Below are positions 51,683 through 61,627 of a stretch of DNA of 64,000 nucleotides, one piece after another. Source of the DNA: Cellulomonas sp. C5510 (GTDB lineage Bacteria; Actinomycetota; Actinomycetes; Actinomycetales; Cellulomonadaceae). Both the position numbers and the translations under genes were made by a program. Position 1 is the first letter of the stretch. Each line of letters opens with the position of its first letter. The DNA lies in assembly GCF_019797765.1 (NCBI RefSeq), contig NZ_CP081862.1:186001-250000 (forward strand), in the 5' to 3' direction. Under the pieces are notes generated by a model that saw only the letters and a program-made list of their open reading frames with translations, was not told where the DNA came from and did not search any database.

Positions 51683-52458
51683 CGGTCTCGGGGCTCGAGC
51701 TCACCGTCGGCACGGTGCTGCTGCTGGTGCTCGCCGGCTTCGCCGCGGGGTGGGTCGACGCCGTCGTCGGAGGGGGCGGGCTGGTCCAGCTCCCCGCGCT
51801 GCTGCTCGTGCCCGGCATCAGCCCGGTGCAGGCGCTCGCGACGAACAAGCTCGCCGGCGTCCTGGGGACGTCCGTCAGCGCCGCGACCTACTACCGCCGT
51901 GTGCAACCCGGCCTCTCGACGGCCGGGCCCATGGCGCTCGCGGCGCTCACCGGCGCGGCGGGCGGGGCGGGGCTCGCGTCGTCGCTGCCCGAGGACGTGT
52001 TCGTGCCCGTGATCCTCGTGGCGCTGGTCGCGGTCGCCGCGTACACGGTGGCCCGTCCGCAGGTCGGCCGTTCCACCGCCCTGCGCTGGCAGGGCCGCAC
52101 GCACCTGGCCGTGGCGCTGGGGCTCGGGGCGGGCATCGGGTTCTACGACGGCCTCCTCGGCCCGGGGACGGGGTCGTTCCTGGTCATCGCGCTGGTGGGC
52201 GTGCTCGGGTACGCGTTCCTCGAGGCGTCCGCCCAGGCGAAGATCGTGAACGCCGCCACCAACCTCGGCGCGCTCGTCGTCTTCGCGGCGCAGGGCGCCC
52301 CGCTGTGGCGGCTGGGGCTGCTGGTCGGCGCGGCGAACGTCCTCGGCTCGTACCTCGGGGCGCGCACCGCCGTCGCCCGGGGCAGCGGGTTCGTGCGCGT
52401 CGTGTTCCTCGTCGTCGTGGCGGTGCTGATCGTGCGGCTGGCCGCCTCGCTGCTCTAG
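51679..52458 (+). CDS. TauE/SafE (TSUP) family permease
   Basis: A 259-residue membrane protein with seven or eight hydrophobic helices and family landmarks [57 protein letters not shown] and [17 protein letters not shown] proteins export or take up sulfite, sulfonates or other small organosulfur anions. Coupling to the TetR gene by a GTGA overlap and closeness to ohr suggest a link to redox or sulfur stress, an inference. It is inserted into the conserved recR to lysC interval. Confidence 0.87.
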   Translation: MTVSGLELTVGTVLLLVLAGFAAGWVDAVVGGGGLVQLPALLLVPGISPVQALATNKLAGVLGTSVSAATYYRRVQPGLSTAGPMALAALTGAAGGAGLASSLPEDVFVPVILVALVAVAAYTVARPQVGRSTALRWQGRTHLAVALGLGAGIGFYDGLLGPGTGSFLVIALVGVLGYAFLEASAQAKIVNAATNLGALVVFAAQGAPLWRLGLLVGAANVLGSYLGARTAVARGSGFVRVVFLVVVAVLIVRLAASLL

Positions 52459-52519
52459 CCGCGACAGCCCGGTCCCGCGATGCGGGCGGCCCGGGAGGGC
52501 GGGCGCCGGCGCGTCCTAG

Positions 52520-54925
<2,406 letters not shown>

Positions 54926-54934
54926 CGCCTCGTC

Positions 54935-54987
54935 GAGCCCGCCCGGCGGATACGACGGCACGACCGTCGCGTCCGCCGGGCGGGCTC
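54935..54987 (+). terminator. Terminator after asd
   Basis: A 16-base perfect outer stem (GAGCCCGCCCGGCGGA, 54935-54950, with its complement at 54972-54987) encloses a second small stem (CGACGG with CCGTCG). It isolates the lysC-asd operon from the GntR/ABC operon. Confidence 0.8.
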
Positions 54988-55020
54988 TGTGCTGCCCGGG
55001 CTTGTGCGGACGTGAGGTGC

Positions 55021-55050
55021 TGTGGTTCATTAGTGGAGTAACGAACCACA
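55021..55050. promoter_or_regulatory. YtrA-type operator of the GntR/ABC operon
   Basis: TGTGGTTC (55021-55028) and GAACCACA (55043-55050) form a perfect 8-base dyad; the flanking ATTA and TAAC extend it with one mismatch. It is located 24 bases before the first gene and resembles the operators of YtrA-class GntR regulators. Autoregulation by the first gene product is expected. Confidence 0.75.
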
Positions 55051-55074
55051 GGACCGGCGAGGAGGTGGGTGCGC

Positions 55075-55452
55075 GTGTTCGACGGGCGTGACCCCATCTA
55101 CGTGCAGATCGCCGACCAGATCCGCCAGGACGTCCTGCGGGGCGACCTCCAGCCCGAGGAGCAGGTGATGAGCACGACGCAGTACGCCACCACCTTCCGC
55201 ATCAACCCCGCCACGGCGGCCAAGGCCTTCGCGCAGCTCGTCGACGACGGGATCCTGTACAAGCGCCGCGGCGTCGGCATGTTCGTGGCCCCGGGCGCGC
55301 CCGACCGGCTGCGCGCCGAGGGGCGTGAGTCGTTCTTCGCAGAGGTCGTCGACCCGGTCGCGGAGCGGGCCCGCGCGCTCGGCATCCCGCTCGAGGACGT
55401 CGTGGCGCGACTGCGCGACCACGCGGCGCGCCAGGGCGGGGAGGCGTCGTGA
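55075..55452 (+). CDS. YtrA-type GntR regulator
   Basis: A 125-residue regulator: PIYVQIADQIRQDVLRGDLQPEEQVMSTTQYATTFRINPATAAKAFAQLVDDG is the winged helix of GntR proteins, and the short C-terminal part matches the YtrA subfamily, which dimerises and usually controls an adjacent ABC transporter. The GTG at 55075 is chosen because GAGGAGG lies 9 bases upstream; GTG 55069 would be only 3 bases away. It overlaps the ABC ATPase gene by four bases (GTGA). Confidence 0.9.
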   Translation: MFDGRDPIYVQIADQIRQDVLRGDLQPEEQVMSTTQYATTFRINPATAAKAFAQLVDDGILYKRRGVGMFVAPGAPDRLRAEGRESFFAEVVDPVAERARALGIPLEDVVARLRDHAARQGGEAS

Positions 55453-56357
55453 CCGCCCTCGACGTCGAGGTCCAGGACCTCACCGTGCGCTACGGGCGGA
55501 CCGTCGCCCTCGACGGCGTGACGCTCAGTGTCCCCGCCGGTGCCATCACCGGTCTCCTCGGCCGCAACGGCTCGGGCAAGACCACGCTCGCGTCCGTGGT
55601 CGCGGCGTTCCGACGGCCGACGGCCGGACGGGTGCTCGTCGGGGGCCGCGAGCCCTGGGAGGACGAGGAGGTCGTGCCGCGCATCCTGCTGGTCCGTGAG
55701 TCCGGCGACGTGCTCGACACCGAGACGCTGCGCACCAACCTCCGCTACACGGCGGACAGCCGCCCCGCGTTCAGCCGGGAGGTCGCCGAGCGCCTCATGG
55801 ACCGGTTCGCGCTCGACCCCGGCGCCAAGCCCCAGAAGCTGTCCCGCGGCCAGAAGTCCGCGTTCGGGATCGTCCTCGCCGTCGCGGCGCGCGCCGACCT
55901 CACCATCCTCGACGAGGTGCACCTGGGGCTCGACGCCCCGGCCCGGTACGCGTTCTACGACGCGCTCCTGGAGGACTACGTCGAGCACCCCCGCACCGTC
56001 CTGCTGTCGAGCCACCTCATCGCGGAGGTCGAGCGCCTGCTGGAGCACGTCGTCGTGATCGACCACGGACGGGTGCTGCTCGCGCAGGAGGCGGACGAGC
56101 TGACGTCGCGCGGTGTGTCCGTCACCGGCGCCGTGCGGGAGGTCGAGCGCTTCGTCGTCGGGCGTACCGTGCTCGGCCGGCAGCAGCTCGGCGGGACGGC
56201 CCAGGCCACCGTGCTCGCCACGTTGTCGGACGCGGAGCTCGCTGACGCCCGCTCGGTGGGCCTGGAGATCGGCCCGGTGCCGCTGCAGGACCTGTTCGTC
56301 CACCTGACCGCGGAGGGCGCCGGCGAAGTCGTCCAGGAGCTGGGGAGGGTCCGATGA
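55449..56357 (+). CDS. ABC transporter ATP-binding protein (YtrB-like)
   Basis: A 302-residue ATPase. Walker A is GRNGSGKTT (residues 38-46); the signature is an altered LSRGQKSAFG, and the Walker B glutamate segment reads ILDEVHLGLD instead of the usual DEPTxGLD, features of the YtrB class linked to YtrA regulators. The C-terminal 90 residues hold EVERLLEHVVVIDHGRVLL and a family tail. It overlaps the next gene by four bases (ATGA). Confidence 0.88.
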   Translation: MTALDVEVQDLTVRYGRTVALDGVTLSVPAGAITGLLGRNGSGKTTLASVVAAFRRPTAGRVLVGGREPWEDEEVVPRILLVRESGDVLDTETLRTNLRYTADSRPAFSREVAERLMDRFALDPGAKPQKLSRGQKSAFGIVLAVAARADLTILDEVHLGLDAPARYAFYDALLEDYVEHPRTVLLSSHLIAEVERLLEHVVVIDHGRVLLAQEADELTSRGVSVTGAVREVERFVVGRTVLGRQQLGGTAQATVLATLSDAELADARSVGLEIGPVPLQDLFVHLTAEGAGEVVQELGRVR

Positions 56358-57157
56358 CCACCGCGCACGCACCGTCGCCCGCGGCCGGCGCCGCCCGCGG
56401 CAGGCCGCTGTGGCCGGCCGGCACGCCCCGCCGGCGGGGGCCCGCGCTCCGCACCGCCCGGAACCTGCTGAGATGGTTCGCGCCGATCGCCGGGATCTAC
56501 GCCGCGATCCTCGTCGTGGTGGTCGTCGCCGTGCCCCTGGTGGTCGCGGCCGTCGGCCACGTCGAGATGTCCGTGGTCTGGTTCGCCCGCCAGAGCGGCA
56601 TCTGGTTCCCCTTCTCGGTGCTCATCGGCGTGGCCTCCGTGCACCCGACGGTGCACGTCGCGAACGGCATGACACGGCGCAGCTACGTGCACGGCACCCT
56701 GGGGGCGGTGGTCGTGATCGCTGCCGTGTTCTCGGCCGCGATGACGGCCGGGCTGCTCGCCGAGCGCACGTGGTACCGGGCGATGGGGTGGGACTGGGGG
56801 CTGGTGGACGGCTGGTTCGCGCCGTCCGAGGGCCTGGCCGCCGCCTTCGTCAGCTATCTGGCGACCTACGTCGTGGCCCACCTGTCCGGGCTGCTCGTCG
56901 GCACCGTCTACGCAGTGGGCGGCGGCTGGTGGGGCACCCTGACGCTCCCGCTCACGGTCGGCCCGGTCCTGCTCGTCGCGACTCTCGTGGGCGACGGCGG
57001 GGGCTGGCGGCCGGTCGCCGACCTGACCGGCGGGGAGCCGGGCACCGGCACCGCACCGTTCGTGGTCCTGGCCGTGGCGGCGATCCTGGCGGTGGCGCTC
57101 GCGTCCGCCTTCTCCGTCCTGACCCGCCGTCGCGCGATCGCGCCCCGCAGGGGCTGA
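56354..57157 (+). CDS. Six-helix membrane protein, likely ABC permease
   Basis: A 267-residue membrane protein with six hydrophobic helices, for example FAPIAGIYAAILVVVVVAVPLVVAA, and an N-terminal cytoplasmic tail rich in Arg and Pro. It has no recognised catalytic motif. It overlaps the ATPase gene by four bases, so it is the membrane partner of that ATPase. The substrate is unknown; YtrA-type systems often respond to wall-active antibiotics, but nothing here shows that. Confidence 0.72.
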   Translation: MTTAHAPSPAAGAARGRPLWPAGTPRRRGPALRTARNLLRWFAPIAGIYAAILVVVVVAVPLVVAAVGHVEMSVVWFARQSGIWFPFSVLIGVASVHPTVHVANGMTRRSYVHGTLGAVVVIAAVFSAAMTAGLLAERTWYRAMGWDWGLVDGWFAPSEGLAAAFVSYLATYVVAHLSGLLVGTVYAVGGGWWGTLTLPLTVGPVLLVATLVGDGGGWRPVADLTGGEPGTGTAPFVVLAVAAILAVALASAFSVLTRRRAIAPRRG

Positions 57158-57240
57158 CCCGCGCACCGTGCGCGGCGGCCCGGGAGCGGCCGTGCACCCC
57201 CGCACCTCCCGCACGTCCGAGCCGAGGAGGAACGACCCGC

Positions 57241-58188
57241 ATGACCCGCACCGAGCCCGTGATCCACGCGGAGCACCTGCACAAGCGCTACGGCAGCACC
57301 GTGGCCGTCGCCGACGTCGGCCTCACCGTCCAGAGGGGGGAGATCGTCGGCATCCTCGGCCGCAACGGTGCCGGCAAGACCACGACCGTCGAGATCATCG
57401 GCGGCCTGCGCGACCGGGACGGCGGCGACGTCCGCGTCCTCGGGCTCGACCCGGGCGGGCCGGCGCGCGACCGGGCGGCCCTGCGCGAGCGCGTCGGCCT
57501 GCAGCTCCAGGAGTCGGCGCTGCCGGCCCGCATCACCGTGCGGGAGGCGGTCGAGGAGTACGCCTGCTTCTACGACGACCCGGCCGACCCGTCGACCCTG
57601 CTGCGCGACCTGGACCTGCTCGACAAGGCCGGCACGCGGTTCGCCGCGTTGTCCGGCGGGCAGAAGCAGCGCCTGTCGATCGCCCTCGCGCTCGTCGGCA
57701 ACCCGGAGATCGCGGTCCTCGACGAGCTGACGACGGGGCTGGACCCCCAGGCCCGCCGCGACACGTGGTCCGTGGTCGAGCGCGTGCGGGAGCGCGGCGT
57801 GACGATCCTGCTGGTCACGCACATCATGGAGGAGGCGGAGCGGCTCTGCGACCGGGTGGTCCTGGTCGACGCCGGCCGGGTGGTCGCCGAGGGGTCGCCC
57901 GCCGAGGTCGCCGCTCGCGTCGGTGCCGACCAGTCGCTGGTCTTCCGCCCGTCGTCGCCCCCCGACCTCGCGGTGCTGCGCGCGCTGCCCGCGGTGTCCG
58001 GCGTCGAGGAGCGACCGGCGGGCGTGCTGGAGGTCCGCGGCACCGGCAACGTGGTGCAGGACGTCATGGTCGTCCTCGCGGCCGACGGCATCCGCCCGGA
58101 CGACCTGCGCGTCGGCCGGACCACGCTCGAGGACGCGTTCGTCCGCCTCACCGGTGCGGACGCCCGGCCCGTCGCCCGGGAGGCCTGA
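57241..58188 (+). CDS. ABC transporter ATP-binding protein (DrrA/CcmA-like)
   Basis: A 315-residue ATPase with Walker A GRNGAGKTT (residues 40-48), signature LSGGQKQRL and Walker B IAVLDELTTGLD (DEL instead of DEP). The extra C-terminal region after residue 225 contains REA and VV-type strands as in drug-export ATPases of the DrrA class. The ATG at 57241 has GAGGAGG about 10 bases upstream. It lies 83 bases after the previous permease and one base before the next, so it pairs with the following permease. Confidence 0.88.
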   Translation: MTRTEPVIHAEHLHKRYGSTVAVADVGLTVQRGEIVGILGRNGAGKTTTVEIIGGLRDRDGGDVRVLGLDPGGPARDRAALRERVGLQLQESALPARITVREAVEEYACFYDDPADPSTLLRDLDLLDKAGTRFAALSGGQKQRLSIALALVGNPEIAVLDELTTGLDPQARRDTWSVVERVRERGVTILLVTHIMEEAERLCDRVVLVDAGRVVAEGSPAEVAARVGADQSLVFRPSSPPDLAVLRALPAVSGVEERPAGVLEVRGTGNVVQDVMVVLAADGIRPDDLRVGRTTLEDAFVRLTGADARPVAREA

Positions 58189-58189
58189 G

Positions 58190-58960
58190 GTGTCCGCGAC
58201 CAGTCCCCGCGTCCTCGCCCGCGTGACCGCCGTCGAGGCACGCCTCGCGCTCCGGGATCCCGCCACCGTGTTCTTCGCCCTGCTCTTCCCGGCCGTGCTG
58301 CTGACCGTGCTCGGGCTCGCGACGCCGTCGGGATCCGCCCCGTACGACCCGTCGGACCCCCTCCTCGCGACGATCTCGGGGATCACCGGCTACACCCCGA
58401 TCGTGCTGACCCTCGCGGTCGGGACGGTGGCGCTGTCGTCCTACCCGACGGTCGTCGCCACGTACCGGGGGCAGGGTGTGCTGCGCCGGCTCTCGACGAC
58501 ACCGCTGCCGCCGTCGCGGCTCCTGCTCGCGCAGATCGTCGTGAACGTCGCGGCGCTGCTCCTCGCCGCCGTGCTCACGCTGACGCTCGGCATGCTCGTC
58601 GTCGACGTGAGCGCGCCCGAGCGGCCCGGCGTCGTGCTGGCGGCGTTCCTGCTCACCGCGGCGTCGACATTCGGGCTCGGGTCCCTCGTCGCGGCGCGGG
58701 CGCCCACCGCCGGGGCGGCGAACGGCATCGGCATGACGCTGTACGTCGTCTCGCTGTTCTTCGCGGGCGTGTGGCTGCCGCTCCCGATCATGCCCGAGGC
58801 CGTCCAGCGGATCGCCGCGTGGACGCCGCTCGGCGCCGGGTCGCAGGCGATGCTGGCCGGGTGGGTGGGCGACGGCGTCCCGGTCCGGGAGCTGCTGGTG
58901 ATGGCCGGCTGGACCGTCGTGCTCGTCCCGGTCGCCGCGCGCGTGTTCCGCTGGCGCTGA
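58190..58960 (+). CDS. ABC-2 type permease (DrrB-like)
   Basis: A 256-residue membrane protein with six hydrophobic helices: LALRDPATVFFALLFPAVLLTVLGLA at the start, YRGQGVLRRLSTTPLPPSRLLLAQI (an ABC-2 signature loop), and LPIMPEAVQRIAAWTPLGAGSQAM near the end. GTG 58190 lies one base past the ATPase stop, with GGGAGG a few bases upstream. With the preceding ATPase it forms an exporter of drugs or lipids. It is followed by a gap and the cyclase gene. Confidence 0.86.
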   Translation: MSATSPRVLARVTAVEARLALRDPATVFFALLFPAVLLTVLGLATPSGSAPYDPSDPLLATISGITGYTPIVLTLAVGTVALSSYPTVVATYRGQGVLRRLSTTPLPPSRLLLAQIVVNVAALLLAAVLTLTLGMLVVDVSAPERPGVVLAAFLLTAASTFGLGSLVAARAPTAGAANGIGMTLYVVSLFFAGVWLPLPIMPEAVQRIAAWTPLGAGSQAMLAGWVGDGVPVRELLVMAGWTVVLVPVAARVFRWR

Positions 58961-59015
58961 GGCGGACCGCAGCATCTCGCGCAGATCTTGTGGACGACTC
59001 AACCACTTCCTGAAG

Positions 59016-60263
59016 GTGGCGCCCTCTCCGGCCGATGGGTCACCTGTGACCTCCTCGGCGACCGACGACCTCCGCGAGCGCACCGGCGCGCCCGTGGTCG
59101 TCCGCCTGCTCGCCCAGGTCCCGGCGCCGTTCCGCGTCGGCGGTGACGCGGCCACGGCCGGGCGGGTCCTGCTGCTCTTCGCCGGCGCGGTCGTGGTGAT
59201 CGGCGCGGTGTTCCTCGGCGCCGACCAGCACGAGCTCGTCGTCCTCGCCTCCACGTCCACCGCGATGCTGCTGCTGGTCCTCGTGAGCCTGCGGGTGCCG
59301 TGGCGTCGGGGCTCCCGGGCGACGCTCGCCTTCCCCGTCGTGCTGCTGCTCGCGCTCGGCGTGCTGGGCCCGACCACCTCCGGGATCGCGGGGGCCTTCC
59401 TCGGCCTCATCCCGCTCTGCTTCGTCTACGTCGGCCTGTTCCACCGCGGCAGGGACGCCCTCGCGCTGCTGCCGATGGCGTGGTGCGCCTACATCGCGAT
59501 GGTGACGGCGCTGGGGGGCAGGGTCGTCGTGCGGCTCGCGGTGTACGGCATCACCTGGTGGGCGATCGCGCAGGTGCTGGCGCTCACGATCGCCTACCAG
59601 CGCGCCATCCTCCGCTCGCTCCGCGCCGACGCCCGCACGGACGCGCTCACCTCTCTCGGCAACCGCCGGGGGCTCGACGACCGGCTCGCCGCCGCGCGCC
59701 CGGGCGACTGCGTGGTCATCTGCGACCTCGACCACTTCAAGGACGTCAACGACACGCACGGCCACGCGATGGGGGACCACGTGCTCGAGCGATTCGGCCA
59801 CGCTGTCGACCAGCACCTGCGCCGCCGCGACTACGCCGCCCGGTACGGCGGTGAGGAGTTCGTGCTCGTCCTGCCGCGCACCGAGCCCGTCCAGGCCGTC
59901 AACATGCTCCGCGCGCTGCGCGCCGAGTGGGCGGAGGAGGGCACCGGCGTCACGTTCTCCGCGGGCATCGCGCGCGTCACGGCGACGACGCCGCCCGGCA
60001 GCGCGTTGGCCGCGGCGGACATCGCGCTGTACCGGGCGAAGCAGGCGGGGCGGGACCGGTTCCGCATCGCGACGGCGGCCCTGGACGCCCCTCGCGCCGC
60101 GGAGGCGCCGACCGCCGGGGCGCAGGCGTCCCACGCGGGCCGGCACGACCTGGGCCGACCCGACGCGGCACCGGCCGGTGAGCGCGCCGCCGGGCCGGAC
60201 GGCTCGGACGCAGAGCGTCCCGGTGCCGACCCCGACAGGCGGGGCACCCGGTCGGGCTGCTGA
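59016..60263 (+). CDS. Membrane-bound diguanylate cyclase (GGDEF)
   Basis: A 415-residue protein that would make cyclic di-GMP. The N-terminal half has about six hydrophobic helices (a 6-TM sensor) and the GGDEF domain begins near DARTDALTSLGNRRGL. The active-site loop is intact as YGGEEF (residues 277-282), and RxxD (Arg269, Asp272) lies exactly five residues before it, so the product-inhibition I-site is present. The C-terminal 65 residues are Pro/Ala-rich tail. GTG 59016 is used; GTG 59046 is an alternative. No EAL protein is nearby. Confidence 0.88.
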   Translation: MAPSPADGSPVTSSATDDLRERTGAPVVVRLLAQVPAPFRVGGDAATAGRVLLLFAGAVVVIGAVFLGADQHELVVLASTSTAMLLLVLVSLRVPWRRGSRATLAFPVVLLLALGVLGPTTSGIAGAFLGLIPLCFVYVGLFHRGRDALALLPMAWCAYIAMVTALGGRVVVRLAVYGITWWAIAQVLALTIAYQRAILRSLRADARTDALTSLGNRRGLDDRLAAARPGDCVVICDLDHFKDVNDTHGHAMGDHVLERFGHAVDQHLRRRDYAARYGGEEFVLVLPRTEPVQAVNMLRALRAEWAEEGTGVTFSAGIARVTATTPPGSALAAADIALYRAKQAGRDRFRIATAALDAPRAAEAPTAGAQASHAGRHDLGRPDAAPAGERAAGPDGSDAERPGADPDRRGTRSGC

Positions 60264-60431
60264 GCCCCACCCGGGGGACGGGGCGCGCCGCGGCCGCGGG
60301 CTGCGGCTCCGCCCGACGACTTGGCACCGCCGGATCTCCGCCGGTGGGACAGTGCCCACGGGCCCGGTGCCCACGGGCTCGGTGCCGCGCAGGCACGTGA
60401 CCGTCTCGGCGCCCCGCGCCGGGGAACCACG

Positions 60432-60459
60432 AAGGCCCGGACCGTGCGGTCCGGGCCTT
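60432..60459. terminator. Bidirectional terminator
   Basis: A perfect 12-base stem (AAGGCCCGGACC, 60432-60443, with its complement at 60448-60459) and a GTGC loop, between the cyclase gene and tRNA-Pro on the other strand; AA on one side and TT on the other suit both directions. Confidence 0.8.
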
Positions 60460-60487
60460 CGCCGATGCCGTGCTGCGACATCACCGG

Positions 60488-60561
60488 TCGGGGTGGCGGG
60501 ATTCGAACCCACGACCTCCTCGTCCCGAACGAGGCGCGCTACCAAGCTGCGCCACACCCCG
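60488..60561 (-). tRNA. tRNA-Pro (CGG anticodon)
   Basis: A 74-base tRNA. The acceptor stem CGGGGTG pairs with CACCCCG, discriminator A; the D-arm is GCGCAGCTTGGTAGCGC; the anticodon stem CCTCG/CGAGG encloses TTCGGGA, giving anticodon CGG; and the T-arm is GTGGGTTCGAATCCCGC. CCA is not encoded. The terminator lies 28 bases downstream. Confidence 0.95.
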
Positions 60562-60649
60562 GTGAAGCCCGCCCAGCATAGCCGAGGTCGGGGGGTGGTC
60601 GTTAACCGGGTGGGCCGGGTGCCGCCGGGTGTGACCGACGTCGCGCCGG

Positions 60650-61627
60650 TCAGGCGGGGACGAGGGTCAGGAGCGTCGCCTCCGGGCGGCACGCGAAGCG
60701 CACGGGCGCGTACGGGGAGGTGCCGAGGCCGCCGCTGACGTGCAGCCACGTGGAGTCGGCGCCGCCGCGCTCGTCGGGGCGCGGGCCGGGCCAGCCGTGC
60801 AGGCCCTTGGCCCGGCCGCGGTCCAGGTCGCAGTTGGTGACGAGGGCACCGTAGCCGGGCACCGCGAGCTGGCCGCCGTGCGTGTGGCCGGCCAGCACCA
60901 GGTCGGCGTCGTCGGCGTGCATCGCGTCGAGGACGCGCCGGTACGGGGCGTGCGTGACGCCGAGGTGCAGGTCGACGTCGCCGCCCTCGGCGCGGGCCAC
61001 GCCGGCGTCGTCCCGCACGCGGGCCGGTCGGACGTCGTCCGGGCCACCGCCGACGGGGAACCGGTCACGGTCGAGGTGGGCGTCGTCGGTGCCGACCAGG
61101 GAGATCCGGCGCCCCGCGGTCGTCACCTCGCCGCGGCGGTTCGTGAGGTCGACCCAGCCGGCGGACGACAGGCGGCGCCCCAGCTCGCGCCACGGCAGCT
61201 CGACGGGTGGCTCGCGGCGCGTCGTCCGCGCGTCGGGCAGGAGGTAGCGGGCGGGGTTCTTGGGCGTCGGGGCGACGAAGTCGTTCGAGCCCCAGACGAA
61301 CGCCCCCGGGGTGCCGAGGTGCGGCTCCAGCGCGTGGAGGAGCGCGGGCATCGCGTCGAGGTGCGCCCAGTTGTCGCCGGTGTCCACCACCAGGTCGGGG
61401 CGCAGCGACGCGAGGTCACGGACCCAGTCGACCTTGCGGCGCTGGCCGGGGGTCAGGTGCAGGTCCGACAGGTGCAGGACCCGCAGCGGGTCCTGACCGG
61501 GCGGCAGCACCGGGACGGTGACCTCGCGCAGGGTGTACCAGCGGACCTCGACCAGCGACGCCCAGGCGAGGGCACCCGCGCCGGCGAGCGCGAGGCCGCC
61601 GAGCGTGCGGGCGGCGGGGTGCGTCAC
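60650..61627 (-). CDS. Membrane-anchored metallophosphoesterase
   Basis: A 325-residue protein with one N-terminal hydrophobic helix (LGGLALAGAGALAWASLVEV) and a calcineurin-like phosphoesterase domain: DLH in LHLSDLHLTPGQ, GDN in DTGDNWAH, GSND in VWGSNDFVAP (in place of the usual GNHD), and GHTHGG in LAGHTHGGQL. The metal set is nearly complete, so it is probably active on a phosphoester outside or at the membrane. GTG 61627 overlaps the PBP stop by four bases, so it is co-transcribed with the PBP. Confidence 0.87.
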   Translation of the reverse strand: MTHPAARTLGGLALAGAGALAWASLVEVRWYTLREVTVPVLPPGQDPLRVLHLSDLHLTPGQRRKVDWVRDLASLRPDLVVDTGDNWAHLDAMPALLHALEPHLGTPGAFVWGSNDFVAPTPKNPARYLLPDARTTRREPPVELPWRELGRRLSSAGWVDLTNRRGEVTTAGRRISLVGTDDAHLDRDRFPVGGGPDDVRPARVRDDAGVARAEGGDVDLHLGVTHAPYRRVLDAMHADDADLVLAGHTHGGQLAVPGYGALVTNCDLDRGRAKGLHGWPGPRPDERGGADSTWLHVSGGLGTSPYAPVRFACRPEATLLTLVPA

